Assembly (NCBI GenBank): GCA_009785015.1
Contig: WQXD01000021.1
Span: 1-26,090 of the forward strand
Length of the DNA: 26,090 nt
Direction of reading: 5' to 3'
Source: Oscillospiraceae bacterium
Lineage (GTDB): Bacteria > Bacillota_A > Clostridia > Oscillospirales > WRJC01
Positions within the stretch are counted from its first letter, which is position 1. Every line of letters begins with the position of its first letter. A model generated the notes under the pieces. The model had not been told where the DNA came from. It did no database searches and saw only the letters and a program-made list of their open reading frames with translations. Positions 15,055 to 22,945 of this stretch are shown here, piece by piece. The position numbers and the translations under genes were made by a program.

Positions 15055-17706
15055 CTAAGTGATCTCATAGATCGCGCTGTCCGCGGTGGAAAGGCTGCGG
15101 GTTTTGCCTCCCGGCAGGACAAATTCCCTTTCGACGGGTTCGGGGGAAGCTGTGTAATTGAGCACCAACAGCCCGTTTTCCCGGGCCGCCGTGTATATCC
15201 CGTCTATTTTGCCGTCGTGGACCGTCACGCCGCGCGCGGATAAAAATTCGGTCATCGGGTCAAAAACGTCCTTTTGCAGTTCCGCGATTTTTTCGGGCGA
15301 CCCGGCGTCGAACTTGAACACGGAGAGCGTGCCCGTGGCCTCGCTTTGCCCGATTTTTCCGCCCAGCCGCAGCGTACAGCCTTTGCCGAGGTTTCGCCCG
15401 TTTTCGCCGAAGAGCTCCGGGAGCCAGTCGCTGTCGTCTTCCAGGGCGCCCAGCTCGGTTATGTTGATTCCGATCAGAAGCCCTCCGCCGGATACAAAAT
15501 CGCGGACCGCTTCGAGGGTTTTGGCGCGGTAGCGGCCGTGCAAGGCGACAATCAGCGCTTTTGGGCCGTGGGGTTTTTGCAGTATGCCGTCTTCAATGGT
15601 CAGGTCGCAGACAAACATATAGTCGGTGTAATCGCGCAGCAGGCTGCATACGGCGCTGTTTTCGCCGCGCCGCGCGGGAGAGAGCACCATCGGCGTATCG
15701 GGGTACAGATAGGCGATATCCCTTTTTATGGGCGTATTTTTATATACGCCTATATTTTTTATGAAATTTTCGCACTTGGCGGCTTCGCCCAGCACGTTTG
15801 AGCTGTAGTAGTGCAGCCCTTTGGCGTTGGTGGCCGCCGCGTTGTATATGCGGCATACCGCCCCGCGCTCGGTGACCTGGCCCGCGGGCTCGAAGCTGTA
15901 ATAGGCGTCATAGAAAGTGCCCGCTGAGGAAACCCAGTTTGTGACCGTAAAATTATTGCCGTAATTCGACGCTTCATTTGTTATGCGCACGCCGCCGCCC
16001 ACGGAGGCGCATTCTTTGCACTGGGCGGCGAACTCCGCCGCGTGCCAGGCGACTGCGTCCCCTCCGGTGCACATGTAGAGCTCGGTTTCCGGGAAATAGC
16101 GGCGCGCGGTCTCCATCCAGAATTTCACGTATTCGGTCATCGAATTTCTGTACCAGTCCACGAAATCGACCCATCTGCGGCGCTTTGGCACGGTGTCGGC
16201 TGTGAACTGTCCGGCGGATGTGTGTTCGTCGATGCGGAAATTTTGGGGCGGGCTTTCCACTGGCGGAAATTCCAGATCCTCAAAGCTGACAAAAGAGGTG
16301 CCCCAGCACTCGTTCAAAGTTTCGACCGAACCGAATTTTCGGCCCATCTTTTCCTTGAAATCGGCCCTGGCGTACGGGTCGTTGCACCAGTATCCGCCGT
16401 GCGCGTGATAGAGTCCGGCGATCTGCGTGGGCCAGTTGCCGTGCCAGTCGGACACGATTGATTCGCCGAAGTCGCCCGTTATGCCGAACAGTATGCCCTC
16501 GAAAACGGAGTGGTCATGGTAGTGTTCTGCGAATTTTTTTATGAAGCGTTCGATGTATTTATAGAAACCCTTGTCGAAATGGGACTGTATCAAAGTTTCC
16601 ATGTTGTGCTCGAGGCAGCGGTGGCCGCAGTGGTCTTTTCCCGCGCGGTACCAGTCGGGCAGCGCGTAAGCCGGGCCCGCGATCACAAACGGGAGCCATT
16701 TGAGGTTTGCCGCCTTGATTTTTTCGAGTTCCGCGTCCCAGCGCGAAAAGTCCCATTGGCCCTCGCCCTCGTTTTCGCAGGTCTCCCAGGTGACATACTG
16801 CTCCACCGAAGTAAAGCCCAAATTGTATAGCTCGGAGAGCAGGCCCGGGTCCGCGCCGCCGATGCCGCAGCAGAGTTCTTTGTCCGGGGGCAGGCAAACC
16901 TGCTTTTGCTTGAGCATCGCTTTCCAGTCCGCAGACCCGCCCGCAAATTCAAACTCCACTTTTTTCTTATGCTCGGCGCCCTCAATGTCCCTTACGCACC
17001 GAAATCCCACAGCCATGTTCCCTCCGCCGCCAAGTATCTGCCTGCGGCGCGAAATGCGCAGGTCGCCGGGCGGATTGTGATAACTGCCCCCGCGGCACAC
17101 CTTCGAGCCGCCCCAGCCGTCCTTGAAGCGCTCGGTGTCCTTTATCATATCGTCATAGCCGAAAAACCAGTCCTCAGTCCATTCCCAGACGTTGCCCGCC
17201 ATATCGAACAGCCCGTATCCGTTGGGCGCGTAGCTTCCCACGGGGGAACTGTAGGCAAATCCGTCCGAAACCGCGAAATCGCGCCATTGATAATCGCTGG
17301 AGCAGTCCGCGTAATTGCATTTTTTCCCGTCGAAATCATCCCCCCAGGGATAGTTCGGCGCCTTTAATCCGCCCGCCGCCGCGAATTCCCATTCCTCCTC
17401 GGAAGGCAGGCGTTTTTTTGCCCATTTGGCGTAGGCGTCCGCTTCCCCCCAGCTTATATTCACCACGGGATAGTCGGGGTAATTTTTAAAATAGCCGCGC
17501 ATGACGGGCCAGCGCGGGTCTGCGGGATAACCGCGGCCGACGGCGTCGCAGTATTTTTTGAATTCGGCGTTCGTGACCGGATAGAGGTCCATATAAAACG
17601 GGGGGAGTTCCACCGCGTGCAGCGGCAGCTCCTCGCCGTACCCTTTATTTGAGCCCATCGTGAAAGTGCCTCCAGGGATATACGCCATTTTTTCATCGGT
17701 GCTCAT
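15055..17706 (-). CDS. Fusion of SUMF1/FGE-like domain and glycosidase-like region
   Basis: This 883-residue protein has two unrelated parts and no signal peptide. Residues 1-245 are a formylglycine-generating-enzyme/SUMF1-like domain: MAYIPGGTFTMGS, ISWGEADAYAKWAKKRLPSE, GLFDMAGNVWEWTEDW, CRGGSYHNPPGDLRISRR, VGFRCVRD. Both copper-binding cysteines of true FGE are missing from the RGGS segment, so it should not make formylglycine. Residues from about 265 resemble GH42/GH14-like TIM-barrel glycosidases: FTSVEQYVTWE, LPFVIAGPAYALPDWY, and GDFGES with candidate acid/base Glu415. A candidate nucleophile is Glu606 (SFEPAGQ). A Rossmann-like segment (about 690-800, VRDFVSGGGLLIGIN) recalls beta-galactosidase trimerisation domains, and a small beta domain ends the chain. 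It is the last gene of the minus-strand glycan operon, 51 bp after the DUF4838 gene. Catalytic assignments are tentative. Confidence 0.8.
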   Translation of the reverse strand: MSTDEKMAYIPGGTFTMGSNKGYGEELPLHAVELPPFYMDLYPVTNAEFKKYCDAVGRGYPADPRWPVMRGYFKNYPDYPVVNISWGEADAYAKWAKKRLPSEEEWEFAAAGGLKAPNYPWGDDFDGKKCNYADCSSDYQWRDFAVSDGFAYSSPVGSYAPNGYGLFDMAGNVWEWTEDWFFGYDDMIKDTERFKDGWGGSKVCRGGSYHNPPGDLRISRRRQILGGGGNMAVGFRCVRDIEGAEHKKKVEFEFAGGSADWKAMLKQKQVCLPPDKELCCGIGGADPGLLSELYNLGFTSVEQYVTWETCENEGEGQWDFSRWDAELEKIKAANLKWLPFVIAGPAYALPDWYRAGKDHCGHRCLEHNMETLIQSHFDKGFYKYIERFIKKFAEHYHDHSVFEGILFGITGDFGESIVSDWHGNWPTQIAGLYHAHGGYWCNDPYARADFKEKMGRKFGSVETLNECWGTSFVSFEDLEFPPVESPPQNFRIDEHTSAGQFTADTVPKRRRWVDFVDWYRNSMTEYVKFWMETARRYFPETELYMCTGGDAVAWHAAEFAAQCKECASVGGGVRITNEASNYGNNFTVTNWVSSAGTFYDAYYSFEPAGQVTERGAVCRIYNAAATNAKGLHYYSSNVLGEAAKCENFIKNIGVYKNTPIKRDIAYLYPDTPMVLSPARRGENSAVCSLLRDYTDYMFVCDLTIEDGILQKPHGPKALIVALHGRYRAKTLEAVRDFVSGGGLLIGINITELGALEDDSDWLPELFGENGRNLGKGCTLRLGGKIGQSEATGTLSVFKFDAGSPEKIAELQKDVFDPMTEFLSARGVTVHDGKIDGIYTAARENGLLVLNYTASPEPVEREFVLPGGKTRSLSTADSAIYEIT

Positions 17707-17757
17707 AAATCATCATCCTTTCGGTTTTTCGACAGTTTTCGATAAAATTTCCGGTTT

Positions 17758-19698
17758 CTAAGCCTGATGTTTCGCGATTTCGGCGCGTTTTCGCTGCAGC
17801 ATGCCGCCGATCACGCTTATATAAAACTGAACGTCGAGCATTTCATGGATCAACGGCTCGACCCGGTACAGATAATCTTTGACCACCTGCCAGCGCTCAT
17901 CCAATTTTTCGATGCGGCCCCTCGCGGTTTCCCCGTAAATTTCCGCCAGGTACAGGCATATCTGCGCATGTATGACAAGCGCCTCCCACAGTTTTTTGCG
18001 GCAGGGGTCCGCCTCGTTTGCCGCCTTGTATATTATAAGCGGCATCATTTCGTTTACCGCGGCGGGTATCTGGGCGAATTTTTTCGCGTTGTCCTCGCTT
18101 ACCGCCGGCTTTTCCCCGCGCAGGTATGAGGTGTCGCACAGCTCGGTGAGCGTTTTGAAATACCGGTGCATTTTCGCCCCGTGCTCTCCGAAAGCGTCCG
18201 AATAGTAGCGCGCGGCGACCTCCTCGAACGATTTTGTTTTGTCCCACAAAGCGGCGGCCATGGCGTTCATGGCGAGCCCGGTCGGGAAAAAGGCGCGCTG
18301 CAGCTGGCAGCTCATCATGCCGTTCAGTTTCATTTCTCCGAGATTTTTCATATCTTCAAACAATATCCGCGCCGTGTGGCAGCCGCCCAAGTCGTAGTTG
18401 TGGTCCCACATCAGATGATAGTCGAAATCAAAGCTGTCCCCGGCGAATTGCTTTTGCCATTTTGAAAGCCGGCGGATGTTTTCGCCCACTTCGGAGGGCA
18501 TCACGAGCTTGTTTCTGACATAGGGCGAAAGCTCACTTGCGCCCGTTTCTTTTGAGCCGAGAAAAGAGTCGGTATATGTGCGGGTTATGGGGGCGAACAT
18601 CAGCACAAACCTGTCGGGGTTCGACAGCCTTTCCTTTTGCGGTTCCCAGAGCAAATCGACATAGATCAAAAACACGATTTTGGCCGGGAGGGATTTTTGG
18701 GTGAGCAGTTCGTCCGTCCGGTTGAGCATCTGCACGTAATAATCGGAGGGGAGCGTGTTTTTGCAGTTTTCGCATTCGCAGTGGTTGTTCGCCCCGTCGG
18801 CCAGCCAAAAGTGCAGATAATCCACATCCGGACACTCTTCGCAGTAGAGCGCGATCGCCTCCGCGATTTTTTCCCGGACCAAGGGATTGGAATAACAGAG
18901 GTTCGTATTCAGGGCGACGCCGTAGTAAAAATCCCGCTTCCCGTTCAGCATGGCGAGCATTTCGCGGGTTTCTTCGGGCAGTTCACAGTCCGTCGATTCC
19001 CAGCCCACCCCTTCGACCCCCAGCGGCGCACAGGTCCACCCGTGCCCCGCCGAATGGTAATTCATGTCCCGCTTCTTTATCTGTTCCGCATGTACCCCAA
19101 CGCCTGCCTGCACCGTTTCCACACTCACGGGTTCAGGCGTAATATACGGGTTTTGGGTGTTGTACCATCTGTCATAAAATGTAAAGGGCGTCATAAACTG
19201 CGTGAAATAGGCGTTCATGCCCGCTTTGGGCAGCCAGTCGATCATGTCCGCCACATGCCCGAAGGACACCGCCCCCTCGATGCATACGCCCCGGTGCCGA
19301 TAGGAGGCAAAATCGGAGCAGACCAAGTCGATGCTGTCTATTTTCATTTTTGGGATGAGCTCCCCGTTTTTGCCCGGGCGCAAAAAGCGGCAGCCCAGCT
19401 CATATAACAGCCGGTACACCCCCAAAAGCACCGAGCGTTCGTTTGAGCCGGCGATCACCCCCGTCTGGCCGTGTATTTCGATATAGTAGGCGTCGTCGGC
19501 CGCCGCGTCGCCCACAGGCGGAAGTTTTTCATATGAGCTGCCGGCTGTCAGCTTTACGGTATCGTCAAGCTGCCCTTTGTCCGATTTTAATATCGAAACG
19601 CTGAGTTTCGGATCCATTTCGCGCAGATACCTGCATAGTTCCTCTGCCGCGAAGGCGACGGTACGGCCGCCGCCGGCCCTTTCGATTTTCCATTCCAT
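17758..19698 (-). CDS. DUF4838 domain protein, glycosidase-like
   Basis: This 646-residue cytoplasmic protein matches DUF4838 proteins. These combine an N-terminal domain like that of alpha-glucuronidases (about 1-110, with AAEELCRYLREMDP and SNERSVLLGVYRLLYELGCRFLRP) and a TIM-barrel domain. The family-typical segment around DGANNHCECENC (Cys307, Cys309, Cys312) could bind a metal. A long helical C-terminal region follows, rich in charged residues. No signal peptide is seen. ATG 19698 has AAGGAGA about 10 bp upstream on the minus strand. It is third in the operon, 35 bp after the lipoprotein gene. Related proteins are placed in glycan utilisation loci, and the substrate is unknown. A glycoside hydrolase role is likely by context and fold but not shown. 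Confidence 0.8.
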   Translation of the reverse strand: MEWKIERAGGGRTVAFAAEELCRYLREMDPKLSVSILKSDKGQLDDTVKLTAGSSYEKLPPVGDAAADDAYYIEIHGQTGVIAGSNERSVLLGVYRLLYELGCRFLRPGKNGELIPKMKIDSIDLVCSDFASYRHRGVCIEGAVSFGHVADMIDWLPKAGMNAYFTQFMTPFTFYDRWYNTQNPYITPEPVSVETVQAGVGVHAEQIKKRDMNYHSAGHGWTCAPLGVEGVGWESTDCELPEETREMLAMLNGKRDFYYGVALNTNLCYSNPLVREKIAEAIALYCEECPDVDYLHFWLADGANNHCECENCKNTLPSDYYVQMLNRTDELLTQKSLPAKIVFLIYVDLLWEPQKERLSNPDRFVLMFAPITRTYTDSFLGSKETGASELSPYVRNKLVMPSEVGENIRRLSKWQKQFAGDSFDFDYHLMWDHNYDLGGCHTARILFEDMKNLGEMKLNGMMSCQLQRAFFPTGLAMNAMAAALWDKTKSFEEVAARYYSDAFGEHGAKMHRYFKTLTELCDTSYLRGEKPAVSEDNAKKFAQIPAAVNEMMPLIIYKAANEADPCRKKLWEALVIHAQICLYLAEIYGETARGRIEKLDERWQVVKDYLYRVEPLIHEMLDVQFYISVIGGMLQRKRAEIAKHQA

Positions 19699-19733
19699 AA
19701 AATTTGTTTCTCCTTAAAATACAGTAACGGCAA

Positions 19734-20531
19734 CTAATTTACGCTGTCGAAAAACACCGCGCCGATTACGGCGTTCTGTCCGCCGGTCAGGTTGTAATAT
19801 TCCAAGCAAATACTGCCGCTCACCTTGAATTTCAGATATACGCCCACGTTAAATTCGGATATTTCCATACTGGGCACCAATTTTATCTTGCCGCTCCCGT
19901 CATATACGGTTATCTCTGTCTCCCTGCTCTGCTCGTCCCAGTCGAGCGAATATACCGAAATATATTTGGTTTCGCTCCCGATGTCTATATTCAGACAAAC
20001 TCCGGTGCCGTTGTAATAACAGGAAGCGGCGCGGTCGGTTTTGGCCGGGTCGGTATACAGCGCCCCGGGGAGGCGCCTTGCTATGGCCTCAATCTGTTCG
20101 TCGGTCAGCTCGCTTTCGTCGGTTTCGCTCTCCTGGTACCACACATGGTGCGGAGGCATATTGTCGTCCATGTCCAAAAATTCCACGCTGGCGTACGCGG
20201 GTATCTGTTCGGCGATCTCCCTCGACAAAACCAGATATCCCTCATTGCCGTAATTTCCCACCCACTCGCCGCGGGTCGTCGTGTCCGCCCCGATAAATTC
20301 GCATGACCCCGTTGGATCAGCCGGCGGAGGCGGATCTGTGGGCGCTTCCGTGGGGGCTTCGGTTTTGGCCCCGCCCTGATCGGGAGCCTCCGGGGCAGCC
20401 GTGCCGGCGCCGCCCTCCGCGGTGATATTTTCCTCGTCCTTGGCCTTGTCGTCTTCGGCGGCTTTGTCCCCGCACGAAAACAGCAGCACCACCATTGCCG
20501 CCGCGATAAATAAACAAATAAAACGTTTCAT
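19734..20531 (-). CDS. Lipoprotein with probable carbohydrate-binding domain
   Basis: This 265-residue exported protein starts with a lipoprotein signal: MKR, a hydrophobic stretch, and LFSC with the lipidated cysteine at residue 20. Residues 21-95 or so form a low-complexity linker rich in Glu, Ala, Pro, Thr and Asp (TEAPTEAPTDPPPPADPTGS). The C-terminal part (about 96-265) looks like a beta-sandwich module: TTRGEWVGNYGNEGYLVL, SVYSLDWDEQSRETEITV, GVYLKFKVSG and NAVIGAVFFD. I recall similar modules attached to glycoside hydrolases, but I cannot name the family. It is second in the operon, 43 bp after the GH5-like gene, and its start has GAGGA upstream. It would sit on the outer face of the membrane and may bind glycan, while its operon neighbours appear cytoplasmic. 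Confidence 0.75.
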   Translation of the reverse strand: MKRFICLFIAAAMVVLLFSCGDKAAEDDKAKDEENITAEGGAGTAAPEAPDQGGAKTEAPTEAPTDPPPPADPTGSCEFIGADTTTRGEWVGNYGNEGYLVLSREIAEQIPAYASVEFLDMDDNMPPHHVWYQESETDESELTDEQIEAIARRLPGALYTDPAKTDRAASCYYNGTGVCLNIDIGSETKYISVYSLDWDEQSRETEITVYDGSGKIKLVPSMEISEFNVGVYLKFKVSGSICLEYYNLTGGQNAVIGAVFFDSVN

Positions 20532-20574
20532 AAAATTTTTCCTCCTGAATTTTTAATTTTAAAATTTTAATTTT

Positions 20575-21855
20575 TTAGATACTCAAATACTTTTCCGCCT
20601 CGCCGCCGCGCGTGAGCAGCCGATGAAGCTCATCCTCGGAATACGAGAGCTGCACGCGTTCTTTTTTAAAAGGCGTCCGCTCCCGGCAGAGTTCTTTCGC
20701 ATAGGCAAAAAAAGCTTCGCCCCAGGGTTTTTGCCGGAAGTCCGAGGTGACTATGCCCGAAAATTTTGATATATCGGTCGAGCACGGAGTGTCCGCGAAG
20801 GGCCAGTTCAGCCAGCCCGAGGCCAGCCCTATCGTTTCCTCCATCAGCGCGAGGTTCCAGTCCAACTGATCCTCGGGGCTTCGGTAAGGCTGGTGTTCGT
20901 TTATTCCGCCTCCGCCGTACCAGCCGAATTCCTCGAGCACCACGGGGCGGCTCAAATCGCAGAAAAGCAGCCAGTCGCGAAGATATTTGAGGTTCGCGCG
21001 TTTTTTTTGCGGGTCCGCCGGGTCGCCGAGGGTGGGGTAAAAGTGCGCGCAGTCGAAATCGGTCAGCCCCGACAGCGCCGAGGGCCTAAAGGCGCTGTAG
21101 CCGCCCGGTTTGCCGCCCGCGGCCACCCCGGGAAACGACCACTGTATATACCCTATGGTCACAAGGTGGCTGTCGTTCGCCTTGCGGATTGCGTCGGTCT
21201 GCGTTTTGGTCCAGTTGAAAGCGAGCTGTTCGCGGTAGAGCTGATAATCGTACAGGCGGGCGTCGTTTTCCTTTGCCGCGTCTTCGGGAACCGAAAAATC
21301 CCCTTGCGGGTCGTTTCCGTATTTTTCCTTCAAGAAACGCCGCCAGCCGTCGCGCATGGGCTCCGAATCCCAGCCTATCATCGGCTCATTGCGCAAATCC
21401 CAGGCGAATATCGCGGCTTCGCCCTTGTAGCGCTTTGCCATAAATTCCCAGTATCCGCAGAGCGCCTCCAGGGCTTCGGAGCCGCAGTACATATCCGCCC
21501 TGCAGTAACCCGGAACGCCTTCCCAGTGGTCGGGGCCGGTCGGGATCAGGCGGATTTCTGTTTCGTTGGCGAATTCGACGAACTTGTCGAACTTTTCCAC
21601 GGCGCGCATGTCGATTTTGTTTTTTTCGGGCATGAACGCCGTGCTGGCCATAAAAAACCGCGCCGCGTTCACGCCGTGCTTTTTCATCTGCTCAAATTGG
21701 CCCCTCACCCTGTCTTCGTCGAACATTTTCCAGATTTGCGGGGCCCAGCCCGTTTCATGGTCGTAGTAATTTACGCCGACGGGCACATATGCCCCGCCGT
21801 TCGCGCCGTCGGCAAATCCCGTTTTGTCTTTGTTTATCCCGATGATGCCCTGCAT
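20575..21855 (-). CDS. GH5-like glycoside hydrolase (cellulase/mannanase-type TIM barrel)
   Basis: This 426-residue protein resembles glycoside hydrolase family 5 and related clan A barrels that cut beta-linked glucans or mannans. Clan-typical features are YVPVGVNYYDHE near the start, the acid/base glutamate in DLRNEP (Glu157) and the nucleophile in LEEFGW (Glu309). No signal peptide is present, so it acts inside the cell on imported oligosaccharides or escapes by another route. ATG 21855 has GGAGG at 21866-21862 on the minus strand. It is the first gene of the four-gene minus-strand operon, driven by the promoter at 21886-21914. Possible specificities are beta-mannoside or beta-glucoside cleavage. 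The family level is secure, the substrate is not. Confidence 0.85.
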   Translation of the reverse strand: MQGIIGINKDKTGFADGANGGAYVPVGVNYYDHETGWAPQIWKMFDEDRVRGQFEQMKKHGVNAARFFMASTAFMPEKNKIDMRAVEKFDKFVEFANETEIRLIPTGPDHWEGVPGYCRADMYCGSEALEALCGYWEFMAKRYKGEAAIFAWDLRNEPMIGWDSEPMRDGWRRFLKEKYGNDPQGDFSVPEDAAKENDARLYDYQLYREQLAFNWTKTQTDAIRKANDSHLVTIGYIQWSFPGVAAGGKPGGYSAFRPSALSGLTDFDCAHFYPTLGDPADPQKKRANLKYLRDWLLFCDLSRPVVLEEFGWYGGGGINEHQPYRSPEDQLDWNLALMEETIGLASGWLNWPFADTPCSTDISKFSGIVTSDFRQKPWGEAFFAYAKELCRERTPFKKERVQLSYSEDELHRLLTRGGEAEKYLSI

Positions 21856-21885
21856 AAAAAACCTCCTTGATTTTTATTTTATAAC

Positions 21886-21914
21886 ATTATACCCCATAGA
21901 AAGAAATTTATCAA
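21886..21914 (-). promoter_or_regulatory. Promoter of the glycan operon
   Basis: On the minus strand TTGATA (21914-21909) and TATAAT (21891-21886) are 17 bp apart. Transcription should start near 21879, just before the GH5-like ribosome binding site. No operator was recognised. Confidence 0.7.
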
Positions 21915-21975
21915 GTCATAAAAAGAACATTTCCATTTTTTCTTTGTAAACTTTCGTTAAACGGATAAATTGCCG

Positions 21976-22004
21976 TTGCAATTTTATTTTTTTTATGGTA
22001 TAAT
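21976..22004 (+). promoter_or_regulatory. Promoter of the VOC/ABM gene pair
   Basis: TTGCAA (21976-21981) and TATAAT (21999-22004) are separated by 17 bp, with TG at 21996-21997 giving an extended -10. It is divergent from the glycan operon promoter, and the two -35 elements lie 61 bp apart. Confidence 0.7.
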
Positions 22005-22037
22005 GCTTTAAAATTATATAATTTGGAGGAATATAAA

Positions 22038-22442
22038 ATGGCAAACAAAAAAATACCCAATATCGGCGTGCATCACCTGGCTCTGGCGTCGGCCGATTTT
22101 GACAAATCGGTGAAGTTTTACACGGAAGGGCTCGGCTTCGAGACCGTCGCCTCCTGGGGCGAAGGAAATGGCAGGGCGGCGCTTCTGGACATCGGCAACG
22201 GGAGCCACTTCGAGATTTTCGCGAATGGCAGCCCCTTAGAGGCCAAAGACTGCAAATTCGTGCATTTCGCCTTCGCGACCACAGACCCGGATCTGGCGTA
22301 TAACAACGCGCTCGCCGCGGGCGCGGCCCCGCAGATGGAACCCAAAAGCCTTGAAATCCCCGCATGCCCCCCGATGCCCGTCCGGATAGCGTTCGTGGTG
22401 GGACCCGACGGGGAAGTTCTGGAATTCTTTAAAGTGCTGTAG
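22038..22442 (+). CDS. VOC (glyoxalase-fold) family protein
   Basis: This 134-residue protein fits the vicinal oxygen chelate fold, with two beta-alpha-beta-beta-beta units. The expected four metal ligands are visible: His in GVHHLAL, Glu in HFEIF, His in FVHFAF and Glu in VLEFF. The order and spacing match lactoylglutathione lyase-type or epimerase-type members, so a metal-dependent enzyme is likely. ATG 22038 is preceded by TTGGAGGA at 22023-22030, which is why the TTG at 22023 is rejected as a start. The ABM gene follows after 15 bp on the same transcript. The substrate is unknown; a small aldehyde, dicarbonyl or quinone-like compound would suit its partner. Confidence 0.85.
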   Translation: MANKKIPNIGVHHLALASADFDKSVKFYTEGLGFETVASWGEGNGRAALLDIGNGSHFEIFANGSPLEAKDCKFVHFAFATTDPDLAYNNALAAGAAPQMEPKSLEIPACPPMPVRIAFVVGPDGEVLEFFKVL

Positions 22443-22457
22443 AAAGGGGATGCCACC

Positions 22458-22772
22458 GTGAAATCGATAATCGTCAAAATTCAGGTAAAGGCGGAGTGCG
22501 TGGAGCAGTTCAAAGAGATCACGTTCTACAATTCGGAAAACGCGCGCAAGGAACCGGGCAATCTGCGCTTCGACGTGATCGCCGACGGCGGGGATCCGGG
22601 TTTGTTCTTTTTGTATGAGATATACAAATCCGACGAAGCGATCGCCTATCACCGGACCACAGAGCACTACAAAAAATGGGCCGAGGCCATCGCGGACATG
22701 ATAGAAAGCGAAAGAGTGAGATGGCTGGGAGAGCCCATATGCCCGAATTTCGAAGAGGCGTATAAAAGTTAA
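22458..22772 (+). CDS. Antibiotic biosynthesis monooxygenase (ABM) domain protein
   Basis: This 104-residue protein has the ferredoxin-like ABM fold of YgiN and LsrG-type proteins. Recognisable features are IVKIQVKAECVEQFKEIT, EPGNLRFDV and LYEIYKSDEAIAYHRTTEHY. Such proteins form dimers. Some oxidise quinols without cofactor, others degrade the AI-2 signal or act as isomerases. The start is GTG 22458, with AAAGGGG about 10 bp upstream. It is coupled to the VOC gene (15-bp gap) and ends 13 bp before the inverted repeat at 22786-22836. A shared role in handling a reactive small molecule is an inference from this pairing. Confidence 0.8.
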   Translation: MKSIIVKIQVKAECVEQFKEITFYNSENARKEPGNLRFDVIADGGDPGLFFLYEIYKSDEAIAYHRTTEHYKKWAEAIADMIESERVRWLGEPICPNFEEAYKS

Positions 22773-22785
22773 TTATTGCATATAT

Positions 22786-22836
22786 GCAAAATAACAAACC
22801 GCGGGGCTCTAACTGCTCTGCTGTTTGTTATTTTGC
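22786..22836 (+). repeat. Perfect 14-bp inverted repeat, possible terminator
   Basis: GCAAAATAACAAAC (22786-22799) is repeated exactly inverted as GTTTGTTATTTTGC (22823-22836), around a 23-nt loop that is GC-rich. With a one-base bulge the stem extends five more A-T pairs. The self-complementary GCATATATGC at 22778-22787 overlaps the left arm. No T run follows, so termination of the VOC/ABM transcript is plausible but the structure is atypical. Confidence 0.6.
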
Positions 22837-22866
22837 TATATATTTTGTAAAATGCGTAAAAATGAC

Positions 22867-22895
22867 TTGAAATTTTTGGAAATATAGTGTATAAT
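22867..22895 (+). promoter_or_regulatory. Promoter of the hybrid histidine kinase gene
   Basis: TTGAAA (22867-22872) and TATAAT (22890-22895) are spaced by 17 bp. The predicted start near 22902 leaves a leader of about 44 nt. Confidence 0.7.
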
Positions 22896-22945
22896 ACATT
22901 AAAGCGCTAAAATCAAGAAAGAAGGGTTCAAAGAAATTATCGAAA

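Noticed and set aside
15039..15055. Terminator at the thuA/glycan cluster junction
   Set aside because: The GGGGC/GCCCC stem is only 5 bp, overlaps the stop codons and has no T run on either strand.
17060..17706. Active formylglycine-generating enzyme that matures a sulfatase
   Set aside because: Both copper-binding cysteines are absent from the RGGS segment, and no sulfatase gene with a CxPxR motif is present in the window.
20893..21870. Plus-strand open frame of 325 codons opposite the GH5-like gene
   Set aside because: The opposite strand holds conserved GH motifs, a ribosome binding site and a promoter. The plus-strand product has no recognisable domain.
21892..21975. LacI-type or cre operator between the glycan and VOC promoters
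   Set aside because: Stretches such as GTAAACTTTCGTTAAAC only loosely resemble such operators and lack the central CG symmetry.
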